Source: an uncultured Coriobacteriaceae bacterium
GTDB lineage: Bacteria > Actinomycetota > Coriobacteriia > Coriobacteriales > Coriobacteriaceae
Assembly (NCBI GenBank): GCA_944322305.1
Contig: CALUOP010000011.1
Coordinates: 1 to 57,393, forward strand
Length of the DNA: 57,393 nt
Reading direction: 5' to 3'
A program made the position numbers and the translations under genes. Position 1 is the first letter of the stretch, and every line of letters begins with the position of its first letter. Positions 45,253 to 54,679 of the stretch are shown piece after piece. The notes beneath the pieces were generated by a model. That model did not search any database. It was not told the DNA's origin and saw only the letters and a list, made by a program, of their open reading frames with translations.

Positions 45253-47190
45253 CTAGCCCTCCAGGGTTTCCGACAGCTCAAGCCACTCGGTTTCGAGCTC
45301 GTCGAGCGCCTCCTGCGCTGCGTCGACCTTGGCCTGGCCGTCTTCCAGCGCCTGGTAGTTGGTGGGGTCGGCCGCGGCCAGCTCGGCACGCGCCGCCTCT
45401 AGGCGACCGCGCTGCGTCTGCATCTTGCGCTCAACCGACGCCAGCTGCTTCTTCAGCCGGTACTCCTCCTGCCGCGAAAGCTGCGGCCGAGAAGCGCCTG
45501 CGCCGCTCGCACCCGCCGCGCCGCCAGAGCCCGCGGGGGCGCCGGCGGTCCCAGGAGCCGTGCGCGGGCCCGCGCTGTCGCTCTTCTTACCCGCCGCCGC
45601 ATCCCGCGCAGCGGCGTCGCGCTCGTCCAGCAGGCGCAGGTACTCGTCAACCCCGCCGGGCACGTGGCGCAGGTGCCCGTCTATCAGCGCGTACTGGTGG
45701 TCGGTCACGCGCTCCATGAGGTAGCGGTCGTGGCTCACCAGGATGAGGGTGCCCGGCCAGCCGTCGAGTAGGTCCTCCACGATGGCGAGCATATCGGTGT
45801 CCAGGTCGTTGCCGGGCTCGTCCAAGATGAGCACGTTGGGCTCGGCCAAGATGGTGAGCAGAAGCTGCAGGCGGCGGCGCTGCCCACCCGAGAGGTCGCG
45901 CACGCGCGAGAGCAGCTGCTCGCGCGTGAAGCCCAGGCGCTCGAGGAGCTTTTCGGGGCTCGTCTCCTTGCCATCCACCACGTAGGTGCGCTTGTAGCGC
46001 GAGAGAATCTCGCGCAGGGTGTCGTCCATCACCGGTGCGAGCTCGGTAAGCTGCTGCGACAGCGTGCCGAACTTGACCGTCTGACCGATCTTGACCCGCC
46101 CGCGCGTGGGCGCAAGCACGCCCTCCAGCACGCTGAGCAGCGTTGACTTGCCCGCGCCGTTCTCGCCCAGAACGCCGAAGCGGTCCCCCGGGCCGATGAG
46201 CCACGTGATGTCGCGCAGCACCTCGCGCGGCGCGCGCTCCCCCGCCGGCGCCGCACCCTCTGCGCCCGCCGCCGCGCCGACGCCCGAAGCCGCGGGCGCG
46301 TCAAAGGAGACCGACACGTTCTCCAGGTCGATCACCTGCTTGCCCAGGCGCGCCACGGCCAGGCGCTTGAGCTCGAGGGTGTTTCTCACCGGCGGCTCGT
46401 CGGCGATAAGCTCGCGCGCGGCGTCCACGCGGAACTTGGCCTTGGTGGAGCGCGCCTGCGCCCCGCGCGAAAGCCACGCGAGCTCCTTGCGGATCATGTT
46501 CTGGCGGCGCTGCTCGGCCACCGCGGCCTGCCGGTCGCGCTCGACGCGCTGCAAGATGTAGGCGGAGTACCCGCCCTCGAAGGGCTCCACCCGCCCGTCG
46601 TGCACCTCCCACATGTGCTCGCAGACCTCGTCCAAGAACCAGCGGTCGTGCGTCACCACCAGAAGCGCGCCCTGGCCGGGCTGCCAGCGGCTCTTGAGGT
46701 GCCGCGCGAGCCAGGCGATGGCGCGCACGTCCAGGTGGTTGGTGGGCTCGTCGAGCATGAGCACGTCCCAGGTGCCGATGAGCAGGCGCGCCAGGTCGAC
46801 CCGGCGACGCTGGCCGCCCGAGAGCGTGCCCACCGGCGCGTCCCACGGCACGTCGGCGATGAGCCCGGCGATGATGCCGCGGATGCGGGCGCTGGCCGCC
46901 CACTCGTACTCCGGCATGCCGCCCACCACGTTCTCGCCCACCGAGCGCGCGGGGTCCAGGGCGTCCGTCTGCCCCAGCACGCCCACTGCCAAGTCGCGCC
47001 GCCACGTGACGCGCCCCTGGTCGGGCTCCACGGTGCGCGCGAGCACGCCCAGAAGCGACGACTTGCCGTCGCCGTTGCGGCCCACGATGCCTATGCGGTC
47101 GCCCTCGTTCACGCCGAGGGTGACCGCGTCGAACACGTGGCGCGTGGGGTACTCGAGCCCCATGCTGTCGCAGCCTATGAGAATCGCCAT
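45253..47190 (-). CDS. uup: ABC-F family ATPase, Uup-like
   Basis: A 645-residue soluble protein with two ABC domains. First: Walker A GRNGDGKSS, signature LSGGQRRRVDLA, Walker B VLMLDEPTNHLD. Second: GENGAGKST, LSGGQRRRLQLL, VLILDEPGNDLD. The linker between them holds a long charged helix typical of ABC-F. The C-terminal 110 residues are an Ala/Gly linker and a coiled coil (YRLKKQLASVERKMQTQRGRL-type), the DNA-binding feature of Uup. ABC-F proteins act on ribosomes; Uup also influences transposon excision. The ATG at 47190 lies 31 bp downstream of the pepV stop. Confidence 0.88.
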   Translation of the reverse strand: MAILIGCDSMGLEYPTRHVFDAVTLGVNEGDRIGIVGRNGDGKSSLLGVLARTVEPDQGRVTWRRDLAVGVLGQTDALDPARSVGENVVGGMPEYEWAASARIRGIIAGLIADVPWDAPVGTLSGGQRRRVDLARLLIGTWDVLMLDEPTNHLDVRAIAWLARHLKSRWQPGQGALLVVTHDRWFLDEVCEHMWEVHDGRVEPFEGGYSAYILQRVERDRQAAVAEQRRQNMIRKELAWLSRGAQARSTKAKFRVDAARELIADEPPVRNTLELKRLAVARLGKQVIDLENVSVSFDAPAASGVGAAAGAEGAAPAGERAPREVLRDITWLIGPGDRFGVLGENGAGKSTLLSVLEGVLAPTRGRVKIGQTVKFGTLSQQLTELAPVMDDTLREILSRYKRTYVVDGKETSPEKLLERLGFTREQLLSRVRDLSGGQRRRLQLLLTILAEPNVLILDEPGNDLDTDMLAIVEDLLDGWPGTLILVSHDRYLMERVTDHQYALIDGHLRHVPGGVDEYLRLLDERDAAARDAAAGKKSDSAGPRTAPGTAGAPAGSGGAAGASGAGASRPQLSRQEEYRLKKQLASVERKMQTQRGRLEAARAELAAADPTNYQALEDGQAKVDAAQEALDELETEWLELSETLEG

Positions 47191-47221
47191 GCCGGCCTTG
47201 CCTTTCTTGAGCGCGGGCGCC

Positions 47222-48631
47222 TTACTCCTGGTAGTCGAGCTCCATGAGGCGCGTGAGCGCGATGACGTACATCTTGAGCGCGCGGCGCAGCAGCTCCTCG
47301 CTGGCCGCCTCGTTGGGGCCGTGCATGGTGCCGGCCCACGCCGGCAGCTCGAGGTCGGCCTCCTCGGGCCCGAAGCTCGTGGCGCACTTGAAGTTGCGGG
47401 CGTAGGTGCCGCCGCCCATGGCGAAGAGCTTGGCCTGCTTGCCGGTCACCTCGTTGTAGGTGGCGAGCAGCGCCTGCACCGCCGGGAAGTCGGCCGAGAC
47501 CGAGAACGGCGGCTTGGTCATGCCGATGCGCGCCTCGGCGCCGTGCTTCTCGGCCAGCGCCGTGAGCTTGTCGGCAAGCTCGGCGACGGAGGTGCTGTCG
47601 GGGAAGCGGATGTCGATCGTCTGCACGAAGCGGCCGTCCTCCTTGCGCATGGTGCCGCCAATGCAGGTGAGCGGCCCGAAGGCCTCGCTTTCGGTGGCGA
47701 CGCCCATGGCGCGGCCCGCCGTGTCGGCGTGAATGGTGGCGAGCAGCTCGAAATAGTCTCGCTCAGACGGGGCAAGCAGGTTGTTCTCGCGCGCGTAGGC
47801 AACGAGCAGGCCGATGGCGTTCACCGTGCCCTCGGGTACCGAGGCGTGCCCGCCGACACCCGCGGCGGTGAGGCGCGCCACGCCGCCGCCCGCGTCCTCG
47901 ACGGTGATCCGCTCGGCGGCGGGCAGGGTCGCGGCGTCGGCCTTGACCTCCATCACCGCGGAGCCGGGAACGGCGTTGGTGACGGTGCCCCCCTCGAAGG
48001 ACACCACGTTGCCGCCCTCGATGACCGGGCTTGCGAAGCCCATGTCGAACAGGCCCTTCTCGGCGTTGCAGACCGGGAACTCCGCGTCGGGGGTGAACAG
48101 GAAGGCCGGGTCGGCGTGGTTCTCAAGATAATGGTGGACGTCGGTCATGCCCACCTCCTCGTCGCAGCCGATCAGCGCGCGGAAGCTGTGGCGCGGCGTG
48201 ATGCCGTGCTTCAGGAAGTACGCGCCGGCGTAGAGCGAAAGGATCGCCGGGCCCTTGTCGTCGATGACGCCGCGGCCGAGCAGCCAGCCCTCGCGACGCT
48301 CCATATGGAAGGGGTCGGTGGCCCAGCCGGCACCCGCGGGCACCACGTCCACGTGCGCGATGGTGGCGATCTGCGTGTCGTCGGCACCGGGGATGTCGGC
48401 CATGCCCACGTAACCCTCGTCGTCCGAGATCTGGTAGCCGAGCTTCTCGGCGATGCCGAGCGTGCAGTCGAGCGCGGCGCGGACCTCGGGCCCAAACGGC
48501 GCGCCGGGCTCGGCGGCGGCGCTGTCGGCCACGGAAGGATGGCTCACCACGGCGGCGATGTCTGCCACCACGTCCTCCCAGACCTCGTCGACATAGGCGT
48601 CAACGCGCTGGTTGAGCTCGGGATCGATCAT
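47222..48631 (-). CDS. pepV: M20 family dipeptidase, PepV/Sapep-like
   Basis: A 469-residue zinc peptidase. The metal ligands are in THVDVVPAG-type IAHVDVVPAG, GVIDDKGP and GCDEEVG, with DAEFPVCNAEKG and a lid domain in the middle third. A final His is expected in GPNEA-type TMHGPNEAAS. PepV-type enzymes cleave dipeptides including beta-Ala and D-Ala forms in the cytosol. The ATG at 48631 has AGGAG. A CATAAT on the minus strand near 48686 may be its -10. Confidence 0.9.
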   Translation of the reverse strand: MIDPELNQRVDAYVDEVWEDVVADIAAVVSHPSVADSAAAEPGAPFGPEVRAALDCTLGIAEKLGYQISDDEGYVGMADIPGADDTQIATIAHVDVVPAGAGWATDPFHMERREGWLLGRGVIDDKGPAILSLYAGAYFLKHGITPRHSFRALIGCDEEVGMTDVHHYLENHADPAFLFTPDAEFPVCNAEKGLFDMGFASPVIEGGNVVSFEGGTVTNAVPGSAVMEVKADAATLPAAERITVEDAGGGVARLTAAGVGGHASVPEGTVNAIGLLVAYARENNLLAPSERDYFELLATIHADTAGRAMGVATESEAFGPLTCIGGTMRKEDGRFVQTIDIRFPDSTSVAELADKLTALAEKHGAEARIGMTKPPFSVSADFPAVQALLATYNEVTGKQAKLFAMGGGTYARNFKCATSFGPEEADLELPAWAGTMHGPNEAASEELLRRALKMYVIALTRLMELDYQE

Positions 48632-48832
48632 GGTTGCTCCTATCTGTTGGTTGGCGGTCAAAGCCGCCTTGCAAGGTCGGTACCTATTATGCACGATCGC
48701 GCGGACACGGTTTCGCGCGGGACGCTGCCGCGGGGCGTCGCTGCGGGTCGGGCGGGCGGCGCGAGGCCCCGCCCGGATCAGCCGGGCGACAAGCGCCGAC
48801 GTCGGCCGGACGCGCCCTTCTCGTCCGCCGCG

Positions 48833-49504
48833 CTACAGCCTCTGCCGCACCAGGTCGAGAAGCTCGGGCAAGCCGCCCACGGTAAGCGCCGCGCCCGCGC
48901 CCTCGAGCTCGCCGGTCTTGGCGGCGCCGGAGTACACGCCCACGCACGGGACCCCCAGCGCGGCGGCGCCCTCCACGTCGTGATGGCGGTCGCCCACCAT
49001 GAAGGCCTCCCCGGGCGCGCGGCCGAGCATCTTCAGCGCGTCGGCGATGGAGTCGGCCTTGGTGGCGCGGACGCCGGGAACCACGCCGGCAAGCGCGTCG
49101 ATCCGCGGCAGGACGCCCACGTCGGCCGCAAGCTTGCGCGCGCCCGTCTCCAGGCGCGAGGTGGCAACGGCCACGGCGCGACCGCGGGCGCGCAGCGTAT
49201 CGAGCAGCTCGAGCGCGCCGGGCATGGGCGGGTAGTCGCTCGGGCCCGCTTGGTCGAAGATGCGGCGGTACTCGGCGGTGGCCTCTTCGGCCTCGCGCTG
49301 GGTCATGCGGAAGTTGTCGCGGAAGCCCTCCACCAGCGGCGGGCCGATCAGGCAGCTCAGGTCGGCCAGCTCTTCGGGCGCGTAACCGCGCGCGCTGAGA
49401 ACCGCGGCGGCCGTGCGCATCACGATGGGGCCGGTGTCCACCAGCGTGCCGTCAAAGTCGAAAAGCGCCACCGGGCGGGCGAGAAACGCGAGGTCGTCAG
49501 TCAC
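48833..49504 (-). CDS. HAD-family phosphatase (phosphoglycolate phosphatase-like)
   Basis: A 223-residue haloacid-dehalogenase-type phosphatase. Nucleophile motif FDFDGTLVDTG (16-26), cap domain, motif II VAVATSR, Lys in TKADSI, and motif IV MVGDRHHDVEGA. It is similar to Gph/YfnB-type enzymes; the substrate is not determined. The GTG start at 49504 has AAGGG six bases upstream. Confidence 0.88.
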   Translation of the reverse strand: MTDDLAFLARPVALFDFDGTLVDTGPIVMRTAAAVLSARGYAPEELADLSCLIGPPLVEGFRDNFRMTQREAEEATAEYRRIFDQAGPSDYPPMPGALELLDTLRARGRAVAVATSRLETGARKLAADVGVLPRIDALAGVVPGVRATKADSIADALKMLGRAPGEAFMVGDRHHDVEGAAALGVPCVGVYSGAAKTGELEGAGAALTVGGLPELLDLVRQRL

Positions 49505-49568
49505 GGGTATCCCTTCTCTGCAGTCAAACGCCTTTCATGATACGGCGAGCGCGCGCCCGGAAACAAGT

Positions 49569-49598
49569 GCGCCCCGCACGGGGATCCATGCGGGGCGC
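49569..49598 (-). terminator. Terminator after the lipoprotein gene
   Basis: A perfect 10-bp stem GCGCCCCGCA with complement around a 10-base loop, followed on the minus strand by ACTTGTTT. It lies about 50 bp after the lipoprotein stop. Confidence 0.65.
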
Positions 49599-49646
49599 GA
49601 GGTGCCGAGTCGGGAAGCGCAAACCCGCCCCGGAGCGTTGCCAGAT

Positions 49647-50222
49647 CTAGTCGTCGATGCCGAGGGTGAGCTCCATGCCGTCCTTGGCGTAGCTCAGCCG
49701 GTCGTCCAGGTAGTCGATCGCCCGCTCGATGCGCATGTAGTCGTCGTAGGCAAGCGTGCCGTTCTTGGCAGCGAGCTCTTGGTTCTCGTCGTAGGTGTCC
49801 ATCTCGTGCTCAAGCGCGTCGATCTGCTGCTTTACGCCGATGAACGTCTGGTAGTTGGCGTTGCGGTCGTCGGAGACCTGCACGTCTTGGCAGGCAGCCT
49901 CGAGCTCTGCCGCGCGCGCCTCGAAATCGGCCAGCTCGGGGTAGGTCGCCGCGAGCTCGGAGGAAAGCGCCTCGTCGGTCTGGGCGGTCGCGCCCGCGGT
50001 GCCGCCCGAGGCGCCTGCGCTGCCGGAGTCCTGCGCCGAGCCGCCGGTCGCGGAGCTCTTCTCGTCCAACTGCTTCTGCAGATCCTCTACCTGCTGCTCA
50101 AGCTCGTCGACGCGCGCGTCGCTGTCCGAAGCCTGCTGGCAGCCGGCCAGCCCCACGGTGAGCGCCAGGCATGCGGCGGCGCATGCGGCCATCAAGCGGC
50201 GGGATCGGTTCGTAACATGCAT
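49647..50222 (-). CDS. Coiled-coil lipoprotein of unknown function
   Basis: A 191-residue secreted lipoprotein. Basic N-terminus, hydrophobic stretch and lipobox LAGC (Cys28), then a coiled coil (ARVDELEQQVEDLQKQLDEK, 36-55), a Gly/Ser/Ala linker (56-85), and a helical acidic C-terminus rich in conserved-looking Tyr and Glu (QTFIGVKQQIDALEHEM). I recognise no domain. The ATG at 50222 has AAAGGAG. Confidence 0.8.
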   Translation of the reverse strand: MHVTNRSRRLMAACAAACLALTVGLAGCQQASDSDARVDELEQQVEDLQKQLDEKSSATGGSAQDSGSAGASGGTAGATAQTDEALSSELAATYPELADFEARAAELEAACQDVQVSDDRNANYQTFIGVKQQIDALEHEMDTYDENQELAAKNGTLAYDDYMRIERAIDYLDDRLSYAKDGMELTLGIDD

Positions 50223-50450
50223 GGTCGTACTCCTTTCCTGCCGGCAGCGTCTGCGCCGCGCTTGCCCGCACCACCTGCGCGCTGCGCTGTGACGCGCCGC
50301 GCCACGCTGAGACGCCACCATCTGCTGTCTTATCGGTTTCATTATGGCCAGCTTAGCCGTTTGGAAACTAAAGAATCGCTGAAGATCGGGCGAGCACCCC
50401 GTCTGCTCGGTAAGTGGTGAGAAACGAGAAGGACAGCCAACCGCCTCGCC

Positions 50451-50623
50451 CCGTAAGACGAAATGCGCCAAATGAGGCCAGGTCTAAATTGGCGCACGTG
50501 GAGAGCTGCGCATAGGAAAAGCATCGCACAGCTGACAAAAGAACCCGAAACAGGCCGTCCTTGTCAGTTGTGCGATGCTTTCCCAAAGGGTGCGCCAAAT
50601 TAGGCACGGCCTAATTTGGCGCA
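50451..50623. repeat. Nested inverted repeats: palindromic element copies 3 and 4 flanking a 21-bp stem
   Basis: Copy 3 (50451-50497, flank CGTAAGACG, imperfect TGCGCCAAAT...TTGGCGCA) and copy 4 (50591-50623, a perfect 15-bp stem, no flank) enclose another inverted repeat: AAAGCATCGCACAGCTGACAA (50518-50538) with its complement at 50561-50581, one mismatch that is a G:U in RNA. All this lies just after the sufB stop and may end its transcript. Confidence 0.75.
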
Positions 50624-50642
50624 AGCACGCGATGTCGATCGC

Positions 50643-51611
50643 TTAGGAGAGGAAGTCCTCCAAGATCTGCTCCTCGGCCTCCTCCTCGGTGAGGCCCAGC
50701 GTCATGAGCTTCACGATGGCCTCGCCGGCGATCTTGCCGATGGCGGCCTCGTGCACCAGCTGCGCCTCGGTGGACTTGGCGTCGATGGCCGGGATGCTCG
50801 TCACGCGCGCGTTGTCCATGATGATGGAGTCGCACTGCACGTGGCCGCGGCAGGCGGCCGCACCGGTCACGTTGGGATGGAACACCTGCACGGAGTTGCC
50901 GCGAGCCACCGAGCGGGAGATCACGCGCACCGTGGCGCCGTCGCCCACCATCTCGAAGTCCAGGTCGCTCGTTGCATGCTGCTCGCCGTGCGTCATGAGC
51001 TTCTCGGTGATGACGAGCTTGGCGTCGGCCTCGAGCGTGCCGGTGGTCTTGCGCACGGTGCTCGAGACGCCCTTGATCTGCACCATCTCCATCTCCATGG
51101 AGGCGCCCTCGCCCAGGTGCACCTCGGTGGTGGGGTTCAGGATGCGCGCGCCGGTGCCCTCGCCCTCGCCGTAGTGCTTCTCAACATAGACCACGTGGCT
51201 GCCGGGCTCCAGGAAGAAGCGGTGGATGCCGTCGTGCTCGGCGTCCTTGTCGCCGCCGTTGTGGATGCCGCAGCCGGCCACGATGTAGACGTCGGCGCCC
51301 GCGCCGATGAAGAAGTCGTTGTAGACCACGTCGTGCACGCCCTCCTCGGTCACCACGACCGGGATGTGCACGTGCTCGTTCTTGCAACCCGCGTCGACGC
51401 GGATGTCGATGCCGGGGTTGTCGGTCTTGCTCGTGATGGTCACGTGGTCGGAGTTGGTGCGGCACGCCAGGCACCCGTTCTTGCGGATGTTGACGGCGCC
51501 CTCGGTCTCGCCGTGCATGTCGGCGATAACCTCGAGCATCTCGCGCGAGATGGCGTCGAGGTCGAGCTCGGAGCCGACCTGAGCCGGCGCGACAGCGGTA
51601 TTCTCAGCCAT
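50643..51611 (-). CDS. sufB: SufB/SufD-family Fe-S scaffold protein (SmsB-like)
   Basis: A 322-residue beta-helix scaffold, much shorter than classic SufB (about 480). It keeps the catalytic-type Cys in VQCDSIIM and the Glu in LVHEAAIGKIAGE that match SufB residues used for cluster building. Extra cysteines occur in GCLACR and GCGIHNGG. With SufC upstream and no SufD, SufS or SufU, it fits the minimal SUF-like system (SMS) described from anaerobes. The ATG at 51611 has GGAGG and lies 12 bp after sufC. Confidence 0.9.
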   Translation of the reverse strand: MAENTAVAPAQVGSELDLDAISREMLEVIADMHGETEGAVNIRKNGCLACRTNSDHVTITSKTDNPGIDIRVDAGCKNEHVHIPVVVTEEGVHDVVYNDFFIGAGADVYIVAGCGIHNGGDKDAEHDGIHRFFLEPGSHVVYVEKHYGEGEGTGARILNPTTEVHLGEGASMEMEMVQIKGVSSTVRKTTGTLEADAKLVITEKLMTHGEQHATSDLDFEMVGDGATVRVISRSVARGNSVQVFHPNVTGAAACRGHVQCDSIIMDNARVTSIPAIDAKSTEAQLVHEAAIGKIAGEAIVKLMTLGLTEEEAEEQILEDFLS

Positions 51612-51623
51612 GAGACGGCCTCC

Positions 51624-52391
51624 TTAGTACGACACAGCCTCCGCCGTGCGCGTGAAGGCGCAGGCGGGATCTTGGTTCTTGCTGAACATGAGCGTGGGGT
51701 AGATCTCGTCGCGCGTGCCGCGGCGGGTCACCTCGCCGTCCTTGATCACGATGATCTCGTCGGCCATCTGCATGATGCGCTCCTGGTGCGAGATGATCAG
51801 GATCGTGTGGTCGGGCTGGGTCTTGTGCAGCTCCTCGAAGGTGGCCGTGAGCTTGTCGAAGCTCCACAGGTCGATGCCGGCCTCCGGCTCGTCGAAGATG
51901 GCGAGCTTGGGGTTGCGCGCCAAGATCGAGGCGATCTCGATGCGCTTGAGCTCGCCGCCGGAAAGCGACTTGTCAACGTCGCGGTCCAGGTAGTTGGCCG
52001 AGCACAGCCCCACGGCCGAGAGGTACTTGTTGCACGCGGCCGAGCTCATGCGCTTCTCGCCCGAGGCGATGCGGATGAGCTTGGCGACCTTCATGCCCGT
52101 GAAGCGCGCGGGCTGCTGGAAGCCGTAGCCGATCCCCAGGCGCGCACGCTCGTCGATGGGCAGGTGGGTGATGTCGGTACCGTCGAAGGTGATGGTGCCG
52201 CCCGTGGGCTGCTCGATGCCCATGATGAGCTTGGACAGCGTGGACTTGCCGCCGCCGTTGGGGCCGGTGATGACGATGAGCTTGCCCGGCTCCACGGTCA
52301 GCGAGAGGTCGCGGATAATATCGTGGTCGCGGTCGTCATAGGAGTCCTGCCCCGCCTTGACCGTGTATGACACGTTCTTCAGTTCAAGCAC
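51624..52391 (-). CDS. sufC: Fe-S cluster assembly ATPase SufC (SmsC-like)
   Basis: A 255-residue ABC ATPase. Walker A GPNGGGKST, Q-loop GFQQPARFTG, signature LSGGELKRIEIA, Walker B AIFDEPEAGIDLWS, H-loop ISHQERIM. The DEPEAGIDLWSF block is typical of archaeal and minimal-system SufC rather than of classic SufC. The start is a GTG at 52391 with AAGGGGAG five bases upstream; a longer frame has no support. TATAGT on the minus strand near 52452 may be its -10. Confidence 0.92.
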   Translation of the reverse strand: MLELKNVSYTVKAGQDSYDDRDHDIIRDLSLTVEPGKLIVITGPNGGGKSTLSKLIMGIEQPTGGTITFDGTDITHLPIDERARLGIGYGFQQPARFTGMKVAKLIRIASGEKRMSSAACNKYLSAVGLCSANYLDRDVDKSLSGGELKRIEIASILARNPKLAIFDEPEAGIDLWSFDKLTATFEELHKTQPDHTILIISHQERIMQMADEIIVIKDGEVTRRGTRDEIYPTLMFSKNQDPACAFTRTAEAVSY

Positions 52392-52605
52392 GTGCTCTCC
52401 CCTTCCAAAACGATGATCGGGCGGCGTGCGCCCGCTTTTTTCGCGGCATCTACTATACCCGATGAGCGCCTGCGGCGCTCGCCAGCCGCACCGGATATCG
52501 CCTGCCAGCTTAGCACAGCATACCCCGTACACGCCACAATATGCTAGTTATACTCATTCATTTTTTCTGCACGGAAGAGATCGCGAGAACCGCTCGGGCA
52601 AAAAC

Positions 52606-52650
52606 CGTCTTACGAAATGCGCCAAATTAAGCACGGCCTCATTTGGCGCA
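52606..52650. repeat. Palindromic element, copy 5 (CGTCTTACG flank)
   Basis: CGTCTTACGAAATG then CGCCAAATTA, GCACGGC, and CTCATTTGGCGCA. It lies directly against the pgi terminator. Confidence 0.75.
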
Positions 52651-52652
52651 TG

Positions 52653-52681
52653 AAAAAAGGCCCCGCGGGTGCGGGGCCTTC
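52653..52681 (-). terminator. Intrinsic terminator of pgi
   Basis: AAGGCCCCGC and GCGGGGCC form a stem around a short loop, followed on the minus strand by TTTTTT. It lies about 35 bp after the pgi stop. Confidence 0.85.
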
Positions 52682-52714
52682 GTCTGCGCGTACGTTCGGC
52701 AAGGGCGCGTGCGC

Positions 52715-54406
52715 TTACTTGCGGTGCAGGCGGTAGTACTGGATGAGCGACTGCGTGGAAGCGTCCTGAGCAGCCAGGGCCTCGTCGTCGTGGAAGGCAG
52801 GGGTAATCTGCTTGGCGAGCTGCTTGCCCAGCTCAACGCCCCACTGGTCGTAGGAGTCGATGCCCCAGACCGTACCCTCGACGAAGGTGATGTGCTCGTA
52901 GAGCGCGATAAGCTCGCCGAGCGAGAAGGGCGTGAGCGCCTCGCCGAAGATGGACGTGGTGGGACGGTTGCCCGCGAAGCAGCGCGCCGGAACAATCTGC
53001 TCGGGCGTGCCCTCGGCGCGCACCTCGTCGGCCGTCTTGCCGAAGGCCAGCGCCTTGGTCTGCGCCAGGAAGTTGCCCAGGAACAGCTCGTGCACGTCCT
53101 GGTCGCCGTCCTTGGCGGGGTTGGGGGTGTTCACGAAGGCGATGAAGTCCGCCGGGACCATCTTGGTGCCCTGGTGGATGAGCTGGTAGAAGGCGTGCTG
53201 GCCGTTGGTGCCGGGCTCGCCCCAGAAGATCTCGCCGGTGCCGCAGGTGATCTCGGAGCCGTCCCAGCGCACGTGCTTGCCGTTGGACTCCATGGTGAGC
53301 TGCTGCAGGTAGGCCGGGAAGCGGTGCAGGTACTGGTTGTAGGGCAGCACCGCGTGGGTCTCGGCGCCGAAGAAGTCGGCGTACCACACGTTGACAAGGC
53401 CCATCAGCGCCACGGCGTTGCGCTCGAGCGGGGTGTTCTCGAAGTAGCGGTCCATGGCGTAGAAGCCCTTGAGGAACTCCTCGAAGCGCTCCGGGCCGAA
53501 GACCACGATGAGCGACAGGCCCACGGCGGAGTCGACGGAGTACCGACCGCCGACCCAGTTCCAGAAGCCGAAGGCGTTCTCGGGGTCGATGCCGAACTCC
53601 TCAACCAAGGCAAGCGCGGTGGAAACGGCCACGAAGTGCTTGGCGATGGCCTCGGCGTTCTGCTCGTCGGAGCCGTCGATGGCGCCCTGGGCGTACAGCT
53701 GCTCGAGCATCCACGTCTTGACCTCGCGGGCGTTGGTGAGGGTCTCGAGGGTGGTGAAGGTCTTGGAGACGATGATCACCAGCGTGGTCTCCGGGTCGAG
53801 GCCCTTAACCTTCTCGGCCATGTCGTTCGGGTCGATGTTGGAGATGTAGCGGCAGTCGATGCCGGCGTCGGCGTAGGGCTTGAGCGCCTCGTACACCATC
53901 ACGGGGCCGAGGTCGGAGCCGCCGATGCCGATGGAGATGAGGTGCTCGATGCGCTTGCCGGTGACGCCCTTCCACTCGCCCGAGCGCACCTTCTCGGCGA
54001 AGGCGTACATGCGGTCGAGCTCGTGGCGCACGTCGGCCACGCAGTCCTGATCGCCGTCGAAGACGGTGCCCTTCTCGGACTCGGGGCGGCGCAGGGCGGT
54101 GTGCAGCACCGCGCGGTCCTCGGTGGTGTTGATGTGCACGCCGGAGAACATGTCGGCGCGGCGCTCTTCGAGCTTGACCTCGCGGGCCAGGTCAACGAGA
54201 AGCTTCAGGGTCTCGTCGTCCACCAGGTTCTTGGATAGGTCGAAGCGAAGGTCGTTCACGTCGAAGGTAAGCTTCTCGACGCGCTTGTCGTCCTGGGCGA
54301 ACCAGTCTTTGAGGCTGATGCCCTGGGCGGTGAGCTCGTCGTAGTGCTTCTTGAGCGCTGCCCACGCGATGGTCTTGGTCGCGTCGACCGGTGCGGATAC
54401 TGCCAT
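52715..54406 (-). CDS. pgi: Glucose-6-phosphate isomerase
   Basis: A 563-residue cytosolic enzyme interconverting glucose-6-phosphate and fructose-6-phosphate, of the long (E. coli/eukaryote) class. Signature blocks: [49 protein letters not shown], and the catalytic Lys/His region [13 protein letters not shown]. The ATG at 54406 has GGAGG at good spacing. The neighbouring ROK glucokinase supplies its substrate. Confidence 0.97.
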   Translation of the reverse strand: MAVSAPVDATKTIAWAALKKHYDELTAQGISLKDWFAQDDKRVEKLTFDVNDLRFDLSKNLVDDETLKLLVDLAREVKLEERRADMFSGVHINTTEDRAVLHTALRRPESEKGTVFDGDQDCVADVRHELDRMYAFAEKVRSGEWKGVTGKRIEHLISIGIGGSDLGPVMVYEALKPYADAGIDCRYISNIDPNDMAEKVKGLDPETTLVIIVSKTFTTLETLTNAREVKTWMLEQLYAQGAIDGSDEQNAEAIAKHFVAVSTALALVEEFGIDPENAFGFWNWVGGRYSVDSAVGLSLIVVFGPERFEEFLKGFYAMDRYFENTPLERNAVALMGLVNVWYADFFGAETHAVLPYNQYLHRFPAYLQQLTMESNGKHVRWDGSEITCGTGEIFWGEPGTNGQHAFYQLIHQGTKMVPADFIAFVNTPNPAKDGDQDVHELFLGNFLAQTKALAFGKTADEVRAEGTPEQIVPARCFAGNRPTTSIFGEALTPFSLGELIALYEHITFVEGTVWGIDSYDQWGVELGKQLAKQITPAFHDDEALAAQDASTQSLIQYYRLHRK

Positions 54407-54611
54407 GCGCTTCCTCCTTGGGTCACAGGCGCGCGTGCGCCCGACGGACTGCCCGTACGCTCACCAGTATAGTCTCCTCCGCCCTGGCCGAACCACCAGA
54501 ACAGCCGAAAGGTTGGCGCGAGAAACACACCCGGCAACGAGCGGCCGGCAAACGGAGCGGGTCCTGTGCAGCGCGCCGCCCGCGCAGCGCCGCCACGCGC
54601 TCGATACGAGA

Positions 54612-54647
54612 AAAGCGCTCCGACCGCTTAGGCGGACGGAGCGCTTT
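54612..54647 (-). terminator. Terminator of rpsA
   Basis: AAAGCGCTCCG at 54612-54622 pairs with its complement at 54637-54647 around a 14-base loop, followed on the minus strand by TTCTCG. It lies 32 bp after the rpsA stop. Confidence 0.7.
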
Positions 54648-54679
54648 GCAGGCTTTTGTGCGCTTGGGAAGCGATGCCG

